In this document: in pieces, positions 42,630 through 51,478 of the stretch | How positions within the stretch are numbered: position 1 is the stretch's first letter | Layout: each line of letters begins with the position of its first letter | Source of the DNA: Actinomyces minihominis | GTDB taxonomy: Bacteria; Actinomycetota; Actinomycetes; Actinomycetales; Actinomycetaceae | DNA length: 64,000 nt | NCBI RefSeq assembly: GCF_900187855.1 | Contig: NZ_FYEG01000006.1 | Span: 61,045 to 125,044 of the forward strand | Direction of reading: 5' to 3' | Made by a program: the position numbers and the translations under genes | The notes under the pieces: generated by a model | Database searches by the model: none | Seen by the model: only the letters and a program-made list of their open reading frames with translations | Told to the model about the DNA's origin: nothing

Positions 42630-44857
42630 TAATCGTCGTTGTTCTCGCTGCCGACATTTCCAGCATTTCCAGTGTTACCACTGTTGTTGCTGTTATTTCC
42701 CGAGTTGCCACTGTCGGCCTGCGTGTTGGGCTTGGTCTCAGTCTTGGGTGTCTCAACCTTAGGGGGAAGAGGCTTGTTACCAATGAAGACATCCTCGAAG
42801 CCGAGGACCTCCTTGCCCTCTAGCGCAGCCATCATGTAGTTAGCCCAGGCCTGCCCCAGGAAGGGACCGCCGTAGAGGTAGTCGATGTACTCGCCGTTGA
42901 CGACTAGGTTCTGACCGGGTCGGTTGGGGTTGTTGGCGACACCGGCCCAGATGCCTGTTGCCAGCTGCGGGGTGTAACCAACGAACCAGACATTTGAGTT
43001 TCCATCAGTCGTGCCCGACTTGCCCGCGAAGGGACGGCCAATTTGGAAGGTCTCATTGGCGTAAGCCTTGTAGAGGACGTTGGTGACCTGCTTGGCAACC
43101 GTCGGATCGATGACATTGGCGCAGTCAGGTGAGTATGTCTTGAGGATGCGTCCATCGCGGTCCTCAACTTCAAGGAGTGCCATCGGGGTGCAGAGTGATC
43201 CAGTTGCTGCCAGCGAGCCGAATGCAGCTGTTAGATCGAGAGGGGTTGCCTCTGAAGATCCGATGAGGTTGCCGGGTACGGGAAGGACCGCGTTGCCCTC
43301 CGAGTCGGTGATTCCCATGGCCTTGGCTCGCTCAAAGATCTGGCAGAAGTCGACCTGGGTTGCCATGTCGGCAAATGCCTGGTTCACCGAGAATCGGGTG
43401 GCGTCGATTACTGAGTAGGCTCCGGCCTTGCCCTGATTCGACTCACCCGGAGTCCAGGTCTCGGTGTAGATCGGTTGACCGCCACACTTGAACGATCCAG
43501 TCGGGAAGCTATTACCCTTACCGCCGACGACCTGGTAGGCCGACTTGGATTCATAGAACCACTCAACCAGGGTGAAGACCTTGAAGGTCGAACCGGTCTG
43601 GAATCCCAGGCCGCCGCCGTGAGCCGGATCGGCGTTGAAGGAGATCTCGGTAGCGCTGGGGTCCGACTCGGTTCCGATCCCGTAGTTGGTGTTCTGAGCC
43701 ATGGCGACGATATGCCCGTTCTGGGGAACGACAGACGACAGTGCAACGTTGAGCCCCGAGGGGTCATTCACCGCCACGCGCCCTGTCACCGTGCTGTATG
43801 CGGCCTTCTGGGCATCACGGTCCAGTGAGGTCCGCAGGGTGAGGCCGCCGGTGTTGAGGAGGTGTTCGCGTTCTGCCCGGTCCTCACCGAAGGTGGGGTC
43901 ATTCAGGAACGTCTCGACAGCAAAGCGGCAGTAGTAAGCCGCACTCCCAGCCCCCGCGCAACCCGCCACCGTGATGTTGGGGTTAAGCATGTCCTCAATC
44001 GTCAGGGCGTAGGCCTCGTCGTACTCGGCTTCGGTTATGTAGCCTTCCTCAAGCATTTCGCCGAGGACGATGTTACGACGGGTCAGGGATTGCTCTGGGT
44101 TGATGAGGGGATCGTAGAGACCCGGCTGCTGCACGGTGCCGGCAAGAAGAGCGGCCTCCGCGATATTCAAGTCGGCTGCAGACTTTGAGAAGTAGGTGCG
44201 AGCCGCGGCCTCGACACCATACAGATTGGTTCCGAAGGTAGCCAGGTTCAGGTAGCCCGTGAGGATCTCGTCTTTGCTCAGAGCGCTCTCAAGGCTGATC
44301 GCGTAGCGCGCTTCGCGCAGTTTGCGCTCGGCCGAAACCTCGGTGGCATCGTCGATCATGTCCTGATCGCCGGCCTGAAGGCCCTTCTCAAGAAGCATGT
44401 TCTTGACGTACTGCTGAGTGATCGTCGAAGCACCCTGGGTGTTGCCACTGGTGAGGTTGTTGATGAATGCTCGTGCCATGCCGTCGGGGTCAATCCCGTG
44501 GTGGGTGTAGAACCTGCGGTCCTCAATGGCGACCATCGCCTGCTTCATGATCGGAGCAATCTGCTCCGACGTCACCACGGTGCGTCGCTCGGCGTAGAAG
44601 CGCGCCATCACCCCGCCGTCGGCATTGAGCATGCGGGACTCTTCGGCAGGCTCAATCACCTCCATGTCCGAGGGAAGCTCTTCAAAAGTCGCTGGAACAG
44701 CCTTGGTAATTGCCCCGGCGGCACCTGCAACGGGCAGCGCAAGACCTGCAATCAGGGCACCAAGTAGGGTTGATGTCAGTGCGATTGCAACGATAATTGC
44801 GATGAACTGGGCCGGGTTAAGGCGACGGGAAGTACGTGGTTTGGGCGAACTGGCCAT
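42629..44857 (-). CDS. Second class A penicillin-binding protein (PonA2-like)
   Basis: 742 residues: one N-terminal membrane helix (18-48), GT51 domain (VAIEDRRFYTHHGIDPDGMARA, GASTITQQYVKNMLLEKG), transpeptidase with GSTFKVFTLV, SVN in TRFSVNQAFADM and KSGTTDGNSNVWFVGYTP (KSGT variant of KTGT). The tail is Asn/Gly/Ser-rich (NSGNNSNNSGNTGNAGN) and lacks a PASTA domain. It contains a cysteine pair (VAGCAGAGSAAYYC) that could form a disulfide outside the cell. It is divergent from a whiB gene, as ponA2 is from whiB4 in mycobacteria. Confidence 0.94.
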   Translation of the reverse strand: MASSPKPRTSRRLNPAQFIAIIVAIALTSTLLGALIAGLALPVAGAAGAITKAVPATFEELPSDMEVIEPAEESRMLNADGGVMARFYAERRTVVTSEQIAPIMKQAMVAIEDRRFYTHHGIDPDGMARAFINNLTSGNTQGASTITQQYVKNMLLEKGLQAGDQDMIDDATEVSAERKLREARYAISLESALSKDEILTGYLNLATFGTNLYGVEAAARTYFSKSAADLNIAEAALLAGTVQQPGLYDPLINPEQSLTRRNIVLGEMLEEGYITEAEYDEAYALTIEDMLNPNITVAGCAGAGSAAYYCRFAVETFLNDPTFGEDRAEREHLLNTGGLTLRTSLDRDAQKAAYSTVTGRVAVNDPSGLNVALSSVVPQNGHIVAMAQNTNYGIGTESDPSATEISFNADPAHGGGLGFQTGSTFKVFTLVEWFYESKSAYQVVGGKGNSFPTGSFKCGGQPIYTETWTPGESNQGKAGAYSVIDATRFSVNQAFADMATQVDFCQIFERAKAMGITDSEGNAVLPVPGNLIGSSEATPLDLTAAFGSLAATGSLCTPMALLEVEDRDGRILKTYSPDCANVIDPTVAKQVTNVLYKAYANETFQIGRPFAGKSGTTDGNSNVWFVGYTPQLATGIWAGVANNPNRPGQNLVVNGEYIDYLYGGPFLGQAWANYMMAALEGKEVLGFEDVFIGNKPLPPKVETPKTETKPNTQADSGNSGNNSNNSGNTGNAGNVGSENNDD

Positions 44858-44959
44858 GTCTATAGCCTAGCCAGTAGACTAGGGTGGTGGAATAGAAGCG
44901 CATCTTGCGAGACCCCTGTCACACTGGAGTGCGGGGCAATGGGTGCGCGGAGGTGACCG

Positions 44960-45301
44960 ATGTCTAGATCTGAAAACTTGGATGATCAGCACTGGGTTGT
45001 CAAGGCGAGGTGTGCCGATGATCCGCCAGATTCACTGTTCGTCCGTGGAGCTGCCCAGAGGATTGCCAAGCAACGTTGTGTCGGCTGTCCCGTAAGGCTC
45101 GAATGTCTGGCTGATGCGCTTCAGTGCGCCTGTGACTACGGAGTCTGGGGCGGCCTAACAGAAAGGGAACGGCGTGCAATTCGACGTCGCTTCCCCGCTG
45201 TTGAGGACTGGATGGAGTGGCTGGAGACCTCTGACGAGACAGTGGCTGCAGAGCTTAGGCTGTCGGCCTCACCCCGGGTCCTCGCCCTCGTCCGTTCCTA
45301 G
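44960..45301 (+). CDS. WhiB-family transcriptional regulator (whiB4-like by position)
   Basis: 113 residues. The [4Fe-4S] ligands are the Cys in VVKARCADDPPD and the C-x2-C-x5-C of RCVGCPVRLEC, followed by the WhiB turn GVWGGLTERERRAIRRR. It has a strong GGAGGTGA ribosome binding site. WhiB proteins are actinobacterial redox- or NO-sensing regulators that work with the primary sigma factor. Divergence from a PonA2-like gene matches the whiB4 context. A start at the ATG 44960 leaves about 17 residues before the first Cys. Confidence 0.93.
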   Translation: MSRSENLDDQHWVVKARCADDPPDSLFVRGAAQRIAKQRCVGCPVRLECLADALQCACDYGVWGGLTERERRAIRRRFPAVEDWMEWLETSDETVAAELRLSASPRVLALVRS

Positions 45302-45392
45302 TCCTTCGCAGTCCGACGAGGACGTCAATAACTGAAGTTCGGGTCCGATGATGAACCTGTTCGCCGCCTTCTGAACACGATAGGGTTGCCCC

Positions 45393-45551
45393 ATGACTAA
45401 ATGGGAGTACGCGACAATTCCGCTGTTGATTCACAACACCAAGGCAATCCTCGACACATGGGGTGAGGACGGGTGGGAACTGGTGCAGGTTGTGCCGGGC
45501 CCCTCAAACCCTGAGAACCTCGTTGCTTACCTCAAGCGAGAGAAGCAGTAG
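45393..45551 (+). CDS. DUF4177-like small protein
   Basis: 52 residues read directly from the sequence: MTKWEYATIPLLIHNTKAIL, then DTWGEDGWELVQVVPGPSNP and ENLVAYLKREKQ. The KWEYA start and GxxGWELVQV core are typical of DUF4177. The hexamer TAGGGT (45381-45386) is six bases before the ATG and there is no ribosome binding site, so it is probably leaderless. Small DUF4177 genes commonly sit between whiB4 and crp in actinobacteria. Function unknown. Confidence 0.82.
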   Translation: MTKWEYATIPLLIHNTKAILDTWGEDGWELVQVVPGPSNPENLVAYLKREKQ

Positions 45552-45557
45552 TTAACA

Positions 45558-45591
45558 GGGAATGGCGTCACCAGTCGGTGACGCCATTCCC
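45558..45591. terminator. Bidirectional terminator between the DUF4177 gene and crp
   Basis: Perfect 15-bp arms GGGAATGGCGTCACC / GGTGACGCCATTCCC around an AGTC loop, between convergent genes. Confidence 0.88.
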
Positions 45592-45603
45592 TTATGTCTT
45601 TGT

Positions 45604-46287
45604 CTAGTGGGCGCGACGCTGCAGGCGTTCTACGTCCAGCAGCGTGACTGCACGACCTTCGAGGCGGATCCAGCCGCGCGACACAAAGTCGGCCAGGGAC
45701 TTGTTGACGGTCTCACGTGAGGCACCGACCAGCTGGGCCAGTTCTTCCTGGGTGAGGTCGTGAGGAACGTGAATACCCGACTCTGTCTGGGTGCCAAAGC
45801 GGCGGGCCAGATCAAGAAGCGACTTGGCAACACGTCCGGGAACGTCAGAGAAGACGAGGTCGGACAGGGACTCATTCGTGCGGCGCAGGCGCTGGGCCAA
45901 CGCGCGCAGCATGTGCTTCGCGGCCTCTGGGTTTGTATCCAGAACAGCCGACAGGTCCGAGTGGTTCAGTGACAGCAGGGTTGCCGAAGAAACGGCGGTT
46001 GCGGTCGTGGAGCGGGCACCTGGATCAAACAGTGTCAGTTCTCCGATGATCTCACCAGGGCCGAGGATGGCAAGCAGCGACTCACGCCCATCATTTGAGG
46101 TGTGTCCCAGTTTGATCTTGCCTTCGGTAACGATGTAGAGGCGATCCCCGGGATCACCTTCCTCAAAGAGGACCTCACCGCGTCGCAGCGACACGTGGCT
46201 GGTCCGGGCTGCCAGTGCGGCGAACTGCTGTTCATTGAGGCCGGCAAACAGGGGCACCCTGCTGATGAACTGGTCATCTATGCTCAT
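45604..46287 (-). CDS. crp: Crp/Fnr-family transcriptional regulator (Crp/GlxR type)
   Basis: 227 residues. Cyclic-nucleotide-binding domain 15-130 with GEIIGELTLFDPGARSTTATAV (cAMP-contacting Glu and Arg-Ser/Thr) and a C-terminal winged helix LTQEELAQLVGASRETVNKSLADFVSRGWIRLEG. It resembles mycobacterial Crp and corynebacterial GlxR, global cAMP-responsive regulators. No iron-sulfur Cys motif, so not Fnr. Its upstream region has a TATAGAT -10 candidate and a single TGTGA half-site. Confidence 0.92.
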   Translation of the reverse strand: MSIDDQFISRVPLFAGLNEQQFAALAARTSHVSLRRGEVLFEEGDPGDRLYIVTEGKIKLGHTSNDGRESLLAILGPGEIIGELTLFDPGARSTTATAVSSATLLSLNHSDLSAVLDTNPEAAKHMLRALAQRLRRTNESLSDLVFSDVPGRVAKSLLDLARRFGTQTESGIHVPHDLTQEELAQLVGASRETVNKSLADFVSRGWIRLEGRAVTLLDVERLQRRAH

Positions 46288-46439
46288 CTTAACTTGACTC
46301 CGTATCTATAGCGTTTGCTTAAGGAGGGGTTTCCCGGTCTAAGCACCCACGGTGATGTGAGTGACCCCACGCCAATGATAGATGTTATCAAGAGATTGGC
46401 GCCATAAGGGGAATTACCGACTTATCTACAGTGGTGAGC

Positions 46440-47360
46440 TTAACTATGGGAGTCCCTGGGGTGCTGGTGGGTAACCTCGAAGAGGTGGTCCAACAGAATT
46501 TTTGTCACCTCATCCGGGGTCTCCTCATTCGGGAAGTGCCCCGCGCCAGGGATCTCCACATGCATTACAGATCGTCTCGCAAAGGTGGTGTCACCCGAGT
46601 ATGCCTGCGGATTGATACGCCCGTCCCGACCGCCCCGAACCGACAACAGGGGTACTGTCACAGGACGTTCAAACAGCTTCCTGGCCGCTGAAGAAGGCGT
46701 TCGAGCTGCCTTTTGGGTCTCGAGGGCTGCGTTGGCCGAGAAGACTCGGCTGAGCGGAACCTCGTACTGCTCACTGATTTCAGCCATGTGTTCAGCGTGT
46801 TCAGGGGCGGCCCAGGTTCGCAGAACCGCTCTCACCAGTGTGCCGTCACGCAGTCCGCGACTACGGATTAAGGGCATTCCCAACTCACGATCTACACGCG
46901 AGGCCGCAATCGCCCTCGACGCGGCGCGGCGACGTCGGGTCTGGGGGTGGGGTGCAGCGATGGTTACAACGGACTCCAGTTCACCGGGAGCCATGTGTGC
47001 AAGAGTCCAAGCCACCGCGCCACCGACACCGGAGCCAACCAGGGTGTACGAGGTGGTTCCCGTTGCGCTGGCAACCGCCCGGACGTCCTCGGCAAGTTCG
47101 ACGAGATCAACGGGACCGGGTTGCAGGTCGCTTCCGCCCATGCCGCGCAGGTCCATGGCAAGAACGCGGTAGCCACCGTGGGCGAGGGCGGCGATCTGGT
47201 GGCGCCACGACCACCAGTGCAGGGGAAAATCGTGTAGCAAAATGACGGTGGGACGCCCGGGTTCATCCCCTGCAATCACCACGTGAAATGACATGCCGCG
47301 GGCATGGATATTGCTGTGCGTCCATGGCCCTTCGGCACGAACGGTGGAAATTTTTGTCAC
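46440..47360 (-). CDS. Alpha/beta hydrolase-fold protein with an apparently missing nucleophile
   Basis: 306 residues of the epoxide hydrolase/haloalkane dehalogenase-like group: VILLHDFPLHWWSWRHQIAALAHGGYRVLAMDLRGMGGSD, oxyanion region HDFPL, final His segment VEIPGAGHFPNEETPDEV. The nucleophile elbow reads TLVGSGVGGAVAW, so the position that is Ser or Asp in active members is Gly. The gene position near crp matches mycobacterial ephE. GTG start overlaps the upstream stop by four bases (coupled). It may be a non-catalytic member. Confidence 0.85.
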   Translation of the reverse strand: MTKISTVRAEGPWTHSNIHARGMSFHVVIAGDEPGRPTVILLHDFPLHWWSWRHQIAALAHGGYRVLAMDLRGMGGSDLQPGPVDLVELAEDVRAVASATGTTSYTLVGSGVGGAVAWTLAHMAPGELESVVTIAAPHPQTRRRRAASRAIAASRVDRELGMPLIRSRGLRDGTLVRAVLRTWAAPEHAEHMAEISEQYEVPLSRVFSANAALETQKAARTPSSAARKLFERPVTVPLLSVRGGRDGRINPQAYSGDTTFARRSVMHVEIPGAGHFPNEETPDEVTKILLDHLFEVTHQHPRDSHS

Positions 47361-48430
47361 TGGTAACGCTGAGCCTTCTCTGTTGCCTTACGACCCCAGC
47401 GTGCCTTCATGGCGTTGGGGTTAGTTGTTGCAACCGATATTCGCAGAGCTTCCTCAGCCCTGCCAGTTCTACGAACGGCCGCGATGACCCATCCGAAGGC
47501 AACCATTAGGAAACCGAACACGAACAGAAGGCCGGTGAACCCGGAAGCCAGGAAGTGGTTCGCGATATTGCCACCGAAGTCGTTCCAGTTAGAGATGTTA
47601 GAGGCACCCCAGTAGCCCGTATCGGCCACAAGTCCGGGGACAAAGAGGAACGGGGCACCCGCAGCCATGACGAGGACGCCGACAACCAGCAGTCCCAGGG
47701 AGGACTGCGCTGCCAGAATCGCAATGATGGCGAGGGCGATGAGGCCGGCCAGTAGTTCACCGAGCGCTGCGACATTGACGACGCCTGAGGTCATCGGGTT
47801 GTCGGTTGCGAATGCGAGACGTGCGGCGGAGTCCGCAATCAGGTACCAGGCCACCGGGGTGAAGATCAGGGTCAGTAGAACCGAAAGGAAGCGGGGCAAG
47901 CCGCGTCCAGGAAGGACTGGCAGCGCTTCGCCCTCGAACGTGTAGTCCTGGGCCGGGGTCGACATGGCCTCTTCGAAGGTCGCGCTTCCTTCAGCGGGGT
48001 GGAAGCCAAGGGTTGTGCCGGGAGCGGGTTCTGGGCTCACGATGTCACCCTGGACGAAGGAGCGGCGCAGAACCTGGGTGGGATCCTCGACGGCCTCTTC
48101 GACAGTCACGGCATCATCGACCTCAACAATCCCGTCAACGGGAGTGGGGGCGCGCTGGGCGAGGACGTCCTCGACGGGTTGGGAGGCAGCGGAAAAACTG
48201 CGGTCAGATACGCTGACATTCTCCTCAAAACCAATGAACTCTTCCTCGGTTCGAGGATTCACATCATTGTCGAAGAAGCGCGAGGTGTGCTCGGTCGAGG
48301 GTGTAAACCCGGCAGTTTCTGCGTCAGTTTCTTCGGAAGTGAGACCCGGACGGCGTTCGCTATCAACGGGGGTGATGTCGACGGCGGGGTCGTCCCCGGT
48401 TAGCTCGTCGTCGTTCCTCTGATCAGACAT
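47357..48430 (-). CDS. Hypothetical membrane protein with acidic N-terminal half
   Basis: About 357 residues from the ATG at 48430 (GGAGG ribosome binding site). Roughly 1-190 is acidic, low complexity, rich in Asp/Glu/Thr/Pro, followed by four hydrophobic helices (VLLTLIFTPVAWYLIADSA, VAALGELLAGLIALAIIAILA, LLVVGVLVMAAGAPFLFVPG, GLLFVFGFLMVAFGWVIAAV) and a basic tail. No family recognised. It is upstream of and coupled to the hydrolase-fold gene. Confidence 0.65.
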   Translation of the reverse strand: MSDQRNDDELTGDDPAVDITPVDSERRPGLTSEETDAETAGFTPSTEHTSRFFDNDVNPRTEEEFIGFEENVSVSDRSFSAASQPVEDVLAQRAPTPVDGIVEVDDAVTVEEAVEDPTQVLRRSFVQGDIVSPEPAPGTTLGFHPAEGSATFEEAMSTPAQDYTFEGEALPVLPGRGLPRFLSVLLTLIFTPVAWYLIADSAARLAFATDNPMTSGVVNVAALGELLAGLIALAIIAILAAQSSLGLLVVGVLVMAAGAPFLFVPGLVADTGYWGASNISNWNDFGGNIANHFLASGFTGLLFVFGFLMVAFGWVIAAVRRTGRAEEALRISVATTNPNAMKARWGRKATEKAQRYQ

Positions 48431-48560
48431 ATGAACCTCCTCAGTTGGTGCAAACATATCGCTCACTGGGTGCGTTATAGAGGAAGCGCCACGGGTTTTC
48501 GCGCGGTTTGGTTGCAAAGTAGACAAGTAGCCACCATAAACTGACTGAACCTGTCCTCCA

Positions 48561-49361
48561 ATGCAGGCTGAAAGAGAGCTCGACACCGTGGAAATTTCCA
48601 GCGACTCGGTTCACGAGGCCTGTGCCAGGCTGCGATTTTCGGAGGGGTTGCGGCGACGCTGGCGTGAAGCCCGTGCCGAAGCAGCTCTACGTGAGGCCAG
48701 TAACCTCTGTTTTGTCGATGGGTTGCGAATGCCCGTTGAAGAGCTGAGGTTGCTTGTGGCCAGCGAGGTTGAGGCAGCTGACCTGAGCCCCACCGAAGCT
48801 CAGGCGCTGGGCGTGTGGAGGGCGGTGTGGGAGGTTGAGCAGATGCTGGCTCCCCTCAATCAGGCGGGACCGGTCGGATCGGTATCGGCACCCCTGGCGG
48901 TCCCGGCGCTTCTTGCCAAGATCAATCGGAACGTCTGCTCCTACATGGTGGCCGGGGGGTACCTCGAAGCGGGATCCGTGGCGGTCCCGAGAGATGCCAG
49001 TGTCCTCTCCCGATTCCTTCGAATGGTGGGGGGAAACGACGGACCAGCTCTTGAGAGGGTGGCGCGGGCGTGGAGGATGACTGCGGCAGAGAGGTTGTTT
49101 GAGGTCGGCTCGGGGGCCACCGGAGTCATTTTTGCCAAGTGGATGCTGGCTCAGACAGGCGTTGAACCGACCGGAGTGGCGGTGCTTTCAGCGTGGCCCT
49201 CTCAGAACCGTTCCGCCTACCTTGCGGCCGCTGGTCCTGACGGGGATGCAACGGACTGGGAGTCCCTGGTCAACCTCTGCATTATCGAAGGGTGCGCGGT
49301 TGGGGAGCAGATCTCAAGGTCGATTCAGGTCGGCAAGATTAATCCGTCCACAGGTCAGTAG
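48561..49361 (+). CDS. Degenerate Fic-fold-like protein upstream of the Tad locus
   Basis: 266 residues, helical, no signal peptide. Actinobacteria often carry a protein of this kind, sometimes mislabelled oxidoreductase, immediately before the septum-site/TadZ gene. The segment AAERLFEVGSGATGVIFAKWML aligns by eye with the Fic motif HPFxDGNGRxxR, but the catalytic His is replaced and GNGR reads GSGA, so it is unlikely to transfer AMP. The Fic relation is inference. An internal GTG at 48591 is another possible start. Confidence 0.55.
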   Translation: MQAERELDTVEISSDSVHEACARLRFSEGLRRRWREARAEAALREASNLCFVDGLRMPVEELRLLVASEVEAADLSPTEAQALGVWRAVWEVEQMLAPLNQAGPVGSVSAPLAVPALLAKINRNVCSYMVAGGYLEAGSVAVPRDASVLSRFLRMVGGNDGPALERVARAWRMTAAERLFEVGSGATGVIFAKWMLAQTGVEPTGVAVLSAWPSQNRSAYLAAAGPDGDATDWESLVNLCIIEGCAVGEQISRSIQVGKINPSTGQ

Positions 49362-49430
49362 GGGCGGTTCTCTACACAGAGGATCGGCTCGATGGAGGTG
49401 GCCCCGGGTTGAATCACGTTCCCTAGGGGC

Positions 49431-50399
49431 ATGAGAGAAAACCAAGTTGAACGCCGTCCTCAAGCGTGGGTGATCGCCCAGGAACCTGAACTGAGGCAGT
49501 CGCTAGTTGATCTAAGCAGGCTCGCCCTCATGCGCCCGATAGTTGTTGACGGTGAGGCTGTGAAGGTGGCCCGGGGTGGGGTCCGTGACGTCGACACAGT
49601 CCTGGTTGAAGTGGGGGAACAGGTTCCCGACCCCCTTCTTGAACTGGCCAGGGTCAGTGTTGCGGGACGAAGTCAGGTCCTCGATGGGTCGGCTCAGGTA
49701 GATGTCATTCTTCCCGGTGATGAGGTCGCACTTCTTCAGCTTCTGACCAGCCGTTCAGAGCCGGCTGATGAAGCAGACCCGGTTAGGGAAGCTGATTCAG
49801 TCGTCCTGGTTGGGGCTTGGAATGGGGGAGGGGGAGCCACGACGACTGCCCGTAATCTGGCGCGGCTGACCCGCGCGGTCCTTCTGGATGCAGCCGGTAA
49901 CTGGGGTGGCGAGCTTCCACTTGGCGACTATCTGTCGTGGTCCGATCTGGTTCCCTCGGATCTACCCCCGCCTTGGAAGCTGGTATCCAGCCTGCCGCGG
50001 GTGGGCAGGGTTCCCATATTGACCGTGAGAACGGGGGTTCCCCTCACTCCCGGAGACGTCCTCGTCCGAGAGGTGGCAGACCAGTTGCGACGGCCCACAG
50101 TCATCGACTGCGGGACTCACCTTGAGCAGCTCTTTGCCCTCGCGGAGCAACTTGAAGCGAGGGGAAAGAAGGTCAGAGCTGTCCTGACAGGAACTGGGAC
50201 TGACAGGGGAGCAGCGGCTCTTGGCCGGTGGCGTTCGAGTTTCCAGAGCGAGGTGGAACCGCTCTACCTGGTCACGGGGCGACCCCACCCCATGTTCCAC
50301 ATCGTTGCTGAGAGGCATGGGGTGAGTTGGTCTAGGGCACCCCGGCGGGCAGCACCCCGGGCCTGGCGAAGAACCGGAGAGCGACTGTGGGCCGCCTAG
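49431..50399 (+). CDS. TadZ/CpaE-like (septum-site-determining) protein
   Basis: 322 residues. An N-terminal receiver-like region (1-110) and a MinD/ParA-like domain in which the P-loop reads VGAWNGGGGATTTARNLAR, lacking the canonical Lys, as in the mycobacterial homologue family. LLDAAGNWGGELPLGDYL follows. TadZ-type proteins position the pilus assembly machine. It overlaps tadA by 13 bp. Confidence 0.82.
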   Translation: MRENQVERRPQAWVIAQEPELRQSLVDLSRLALMRPIVVDGEAVKVARGGVRDVDTVLVEVGEQVPDPLLELARVSVAGRSQVLDGSAQVDVILPGDEVALLQLLTSRSEPADEADPVREADSVVLVGAWNGGGGATTTARNLARLTRAVLLDAAGNWGGELPLGDYLSWSDLVPSDLPPPWKLVSSLPRVGRVPILTVRTGVPLTPGDVLVREVADQLRRPTVIDCGTHLEQLFALAEQLEARGKKVRAVLTGTGTDRGAAALGRWRSSFQSEVEPLYLVTGRPHPMFHIVAERHGVSWSRAPRRAAPRAWRRTGERLWAA

Positions 50400-51478
50400 C
50401 AACTGCGCGTGCTCGAAGGTCGGTTGCTGGGGGACGTACCCCAGCGGAGGCCGTTGCGGACGAGTCTGAAGCTTCAGCTGGTGCGCGTGCCAAAGTGGCG
50501 CAGTGGCACACCATGCAGGCCAGCAAGTGTGGAATGACTCTGGCACTGTGGCAACTGGTGCGGGACCCGGATGTTACCGATGTTGTCATCTCTGGGACAC
50601 GGGCATGGGTTGATACCGGAGGTGGATTTGAGCCCGTCGATCTGGGTCTTGAAAGTGAAGCTGAGGTGCGGATCCTGGCAACACACATGGCAGCCGCGGC
50701 AATGCGTCGACTAGATGATGCCCAACCGATTGTGGACGCGGTTCTGCCGGGACCCATCAGGCTGCATGCTGTTATTCCGCCGCTGGCGCAGAGTGGAACT
50801 TCGATTTCCCTTCGAGTGCTTCGTCCTCGTCCATTTACGCTTCGTGACCTAGAAGAAAGGAAGGCGTTGGATCCCGACCTCATCAAGCTGCTGGAAGAGG
50901 CGGTTAATCGGAGACAGTCAATCCTCTTGGCAGGGGCGACAGGGGTTGGGAAAACCACCCTCTTGGCGACTCTCCTCGGACTGGTTGATCCCGCTGAGCG
51001 CGTGGTGGTGATCGAAGAGGTCACCGAGCTGGCAATCGACCACCCTCACGTGGTCTCACTTCAGGCAAGGGCCCAGAACATTGAGAAAGAGGGGGGCGTG
51101 GGACTTGATGAACTGGTTCGTGCCGCCATGCGGATGGCCCCCGATCGTCTCGTCCTCGGTGAGTGTCGTGGGCCGGAGGTACGTGAGGTCCTCACCGCGC
51201 TCAACACTGGGCATCGCGGGGGTATGGCCACGATCCACGCCAACTCAATCGAGGACGTGCCGGCGCGTCTGATAGCGCTTGGTCTCCTCGCCAAAATGGA
51301 TCGGACTGCTGTGGCGACCATGGCGGCAGCGGCATTTGACTCGGTGGTGTTTCTGGAGCGGGACCGAACTGGCAGGCGCTTCGTCAGTTCTCTTGGTCAA
51401 CTGAGACTGCGTGGAAGTGAACTGATCGGAGAGACCCTGTGGACGGCCCCGGGTCAAACGGAAACCCGTGGGTCTTGA
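50387..51478 (+). CDS. tadA: TadA/CpaF-family type II/IV secretion ATPase
   Basis: 363 residues. Walker A LAGATGVGKTTLLATLL at about 181-197, VVVIEEVTEL (Asp-box-like), Walker B region APDRLVLGECRGPEVREVLTALNTGHRGGMATIHANS with the His-box. It powers Flp pilus assembly or retraction. The GTG start lies within the end of tadZ, and its stop overlaps the next gene by 11 bp, so the genes are coupled. Confidence 0.93.
   Translation: MGRLATARARRSVAGGRTPAEAVADESEASAGARAKVAQWHTMQASKCGMTLALWQLVRDPDVTDVVISGTRAWVDTGGGFEPVDLGLESEAEVRILATHMAAAAMRRLDDAQPIVDAVLPGPIRLHAVIPPLAQSGTSISLRVLRPRPFTLRDLEERKALDPDLIKLLEEAVNRRQSILLAGATGVGKTTLLATLLGLVDPAERVVVIEEVTELAIDHPHVVSLQARAQNIEKEGGVGLDELVRAAMRMAPDRLVLGECRGPEVREVLTALNTGHRGGMATIHANSIEDVPARLIALGLLAKMDRTAVATMAAAAFDSVVFLERDRTGRRFVSSLGQLRLRGSELIGETLWTAPGQTETRGS

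Noticed and set aside
46330..46400. Crp autoregulatory site upstream of crp
   Set aside because: Only one good half-site (TGTGA) is present; the second half CCACG matches poorly.
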